Source: Desulfovibrio desulfuricans DSM 642
Lineage (GTDB): Bacteria; Desulfobacterota; Desulfovibrionia; Desulfovibrionales; Desulfovibrionaceae
NCBI RefSeq assembly: GCF_000420465.1
Contig: NZ_ATUZ01000013.1
Span: 124,001-188,000 of the forward strand
Length of the DNA stretch: 64,000 nucleotides
Reading direction: 5' to 3'
In this document: positions 63,242 through 64,000 of the stretch, piece after piece
Numbering within the stretch: the stretch's first letter is position 1
How the letters are laid out: every line of letters begins with the position of its first letter
Position numbers and translations under genes: made by a program
The notes under the pieces: model-generated
What the model was told of the DNA's origin: nothing
Seen by the model: only the letters and a program-made list of their open reading frames with translations
Databases searched by the model: none

Positions 63242-64000
63242 TTACGGGTTCGGTTTCAGCTTTTTACCATGAAAGTAGTTTGAAACCAGCGCGCCAGAAA
63301 TATTCTGCCATACGCTGAACAGCGCGCCAGCAATGGCTGAAACCGGAGAAAAATGCGCCAGTGCGAGGGCTGTAGCCAGGCCGGAGTTCTGTGTGCCGAC
63401 CTCAAAGCAGAGAGCGCGGCAGCGGGGTTCATCAAATTTCCAGATGCGGCCCACGGCATAGCCAAAGGCCAAACCCAGCAGGTTGTGGCACACGACGACC
63501 AGAAAGATATTGGCGCTGGCCTCAAGGATGTTCGGGGCATTGATGGCCATGATGCCAGCCACCACCAGCGTGATGGTAAGCGCCGAGATCGGGGGCAAAA
63601 AGGGGATGGCCCGCTCGGTAAGCCTGCCGCAGTAACGGTGCGCCGCAATGCCCAGAATAACCGGGATCACCACAATTTTAAGAATGGAAACGAACAGGGC
63701 CCCCATGTCTACAGGAACCCACACGCCGCCCAGCAGCCATGTGAGCACCGGCATGAGCGCCAGCGCGACAACGGTTGTCAGCGAGGTAAGCGCCACGGAA
63801 TACGGCACGTCGCCTCTGGCAATAAAGGTCAGCACATTGGAGGCGGTGCCGCCGGGGGCCGTGCCCACAAGAATGACGCCCATTGCCAGATCGGGCGGCA
63901 GGGCGAACAGATGGCACAGCGCAAAGGCCAGCAGCGGCATGCAGCCGAACTGGGCCAGCAGGCCCAGAAGCAGGGCGCGCGGCTGGGAAAATACCATGCT
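63242..64000 (-). CDS. BASS family transporter, partial (N-terminus beyond window)
   Basis: At least 252 codons are visible and the frame runs off the window end, so the N-terminal part is probably missing. The visible part has about eight membrane helices and the bile acid:Na+ symporter signature VILVGTAPGGTASNVLTFIARGD and LCFEVGTQNSGLATALA, which include the sodium-site and crossover residues. The pattern is closer to the bacterial YocS/PanS-like group than the 10021-10962 paralogue. The substrate is unknown; organic anions or keto acids are usual. Confidence 0.85.
   Translation of the reverse strand, partial: SMVFSQPRALLLGLLAQFGCMPLLAFALCHLFALPPDLAMGVILVGTAPGGTASNVLTFIARGDVPYSVALTSLTTVVALALMPVLTWLLGGVWVPVDMGALFVSILKIVVIPVILGIAAHRYCGRLTERAIPFLPPISALTITLVVAGIMAINAPNILEASANIFLVVVCHNLLGLAFGYAVGRIWKFDEPRCRALCFEVGTQNSGLATALALAHFSPVSAIAGALFSVWQNISGALVSNYFHGKKLKPNP

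Overview
The window looks like a chromosomal segment of a Desulfovibrio-type sulfate reducer (Desulfovibrionaceae, probably close to D. desulfuricans). The reasons are moderately high G+C, a NikKMLQO-type nickel importer, many c-type cytochrome motifs in a bd-like membrane operon, a DES-type class A beta-lactamase, and the gene order DUF177-rpmF-plsX-fabH-fabG-acpP-fabF-glyA-dCMP deaminase-rib genes-nusB-leuS, which I recall from D. vulgaris. I see no insertion sequence, prophage, CRISPR array or rRNA gene. The assignment is an inference from content and not from any search.

Layout. 1-3134 (minus): nickel ECF importer nikK-M-L-Q-O, cut by the window start. 3608-8918: glutamine amidotransferase, family 2 glycosyltransferase, a secreted orphan, metY and cinA. 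9013-9982 (minus): fluoride-resistance unit with promoter, fluoride riboswitch, intrinsic terminator, crcB and a DUF190 gene. 10021-13400 (minus): BASS transporter, periplasmic 5'-nucleotidase, isochorismatase-type hydrolase. 13645-15737 (plus): FmdE-like protein, lipid-anchored or membrane-anchored NagZ, and a 65-codon gene interrupted by an in-frame TGA followed by a SECIS-like hairpin. I interpret that gene as a small membrane selenoprotein; it is the most interesting item here. 15859-19640 (minus): three-gene operon of two CydA-like membrane proteins, each fused to c-haem domains, plus a TsdA-like dihaem cytochrome.

20101-25501 (minus): translation and transcription block tRNA-Thr, tRNA-Tyr, tRNA-Gly, tuf, rpmG, tRNA-Trp, secE, nusG, rplK, rplA, rplJ, rplL. 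It ends in a strong terminator, and the expected rpoBC is absent. 25637-31058 (minus): prmC, lon, radC, holA. 31293-44417 (minus): leuS, nusB, ribH, ribE, ribD, dCMP deaminase, glyA, fabF, acpP, fabG, fabH, plsX, rpmF, DUF177; this links phospholipid and fatty-acid synthesis, one-carbon metabolism and riboflavin synthesis, although ribBA is missing from the rib cluster.

44464-50225: class A beta-lactamase with a Tat-type leader, LysE exporter, GIY-YIG protein, an orphan membrane protein (all minus), then a Sel1-repeat protein and a chemoreceptor (plus). 50309-55937 (minus): recJ, TPR protein, pyrF, gmk, remA-like gene, yicC, FmdB-type zinc ribbon. 56246-64000: DJ-1/PfpI protein, mtaB, M15 peptidase, 6-phosphogluconolactonase, a membrane-anchored orphan with a methyltransferase, a RidA protein and a truncated second BASS transporter.

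Most transcription units end in clear perfect hairpins, several of them bidirectional between convergent genes. Start sites were chosen from ribosome binding sites and family N-termini, so many proteins are shorter than the longest open frame.
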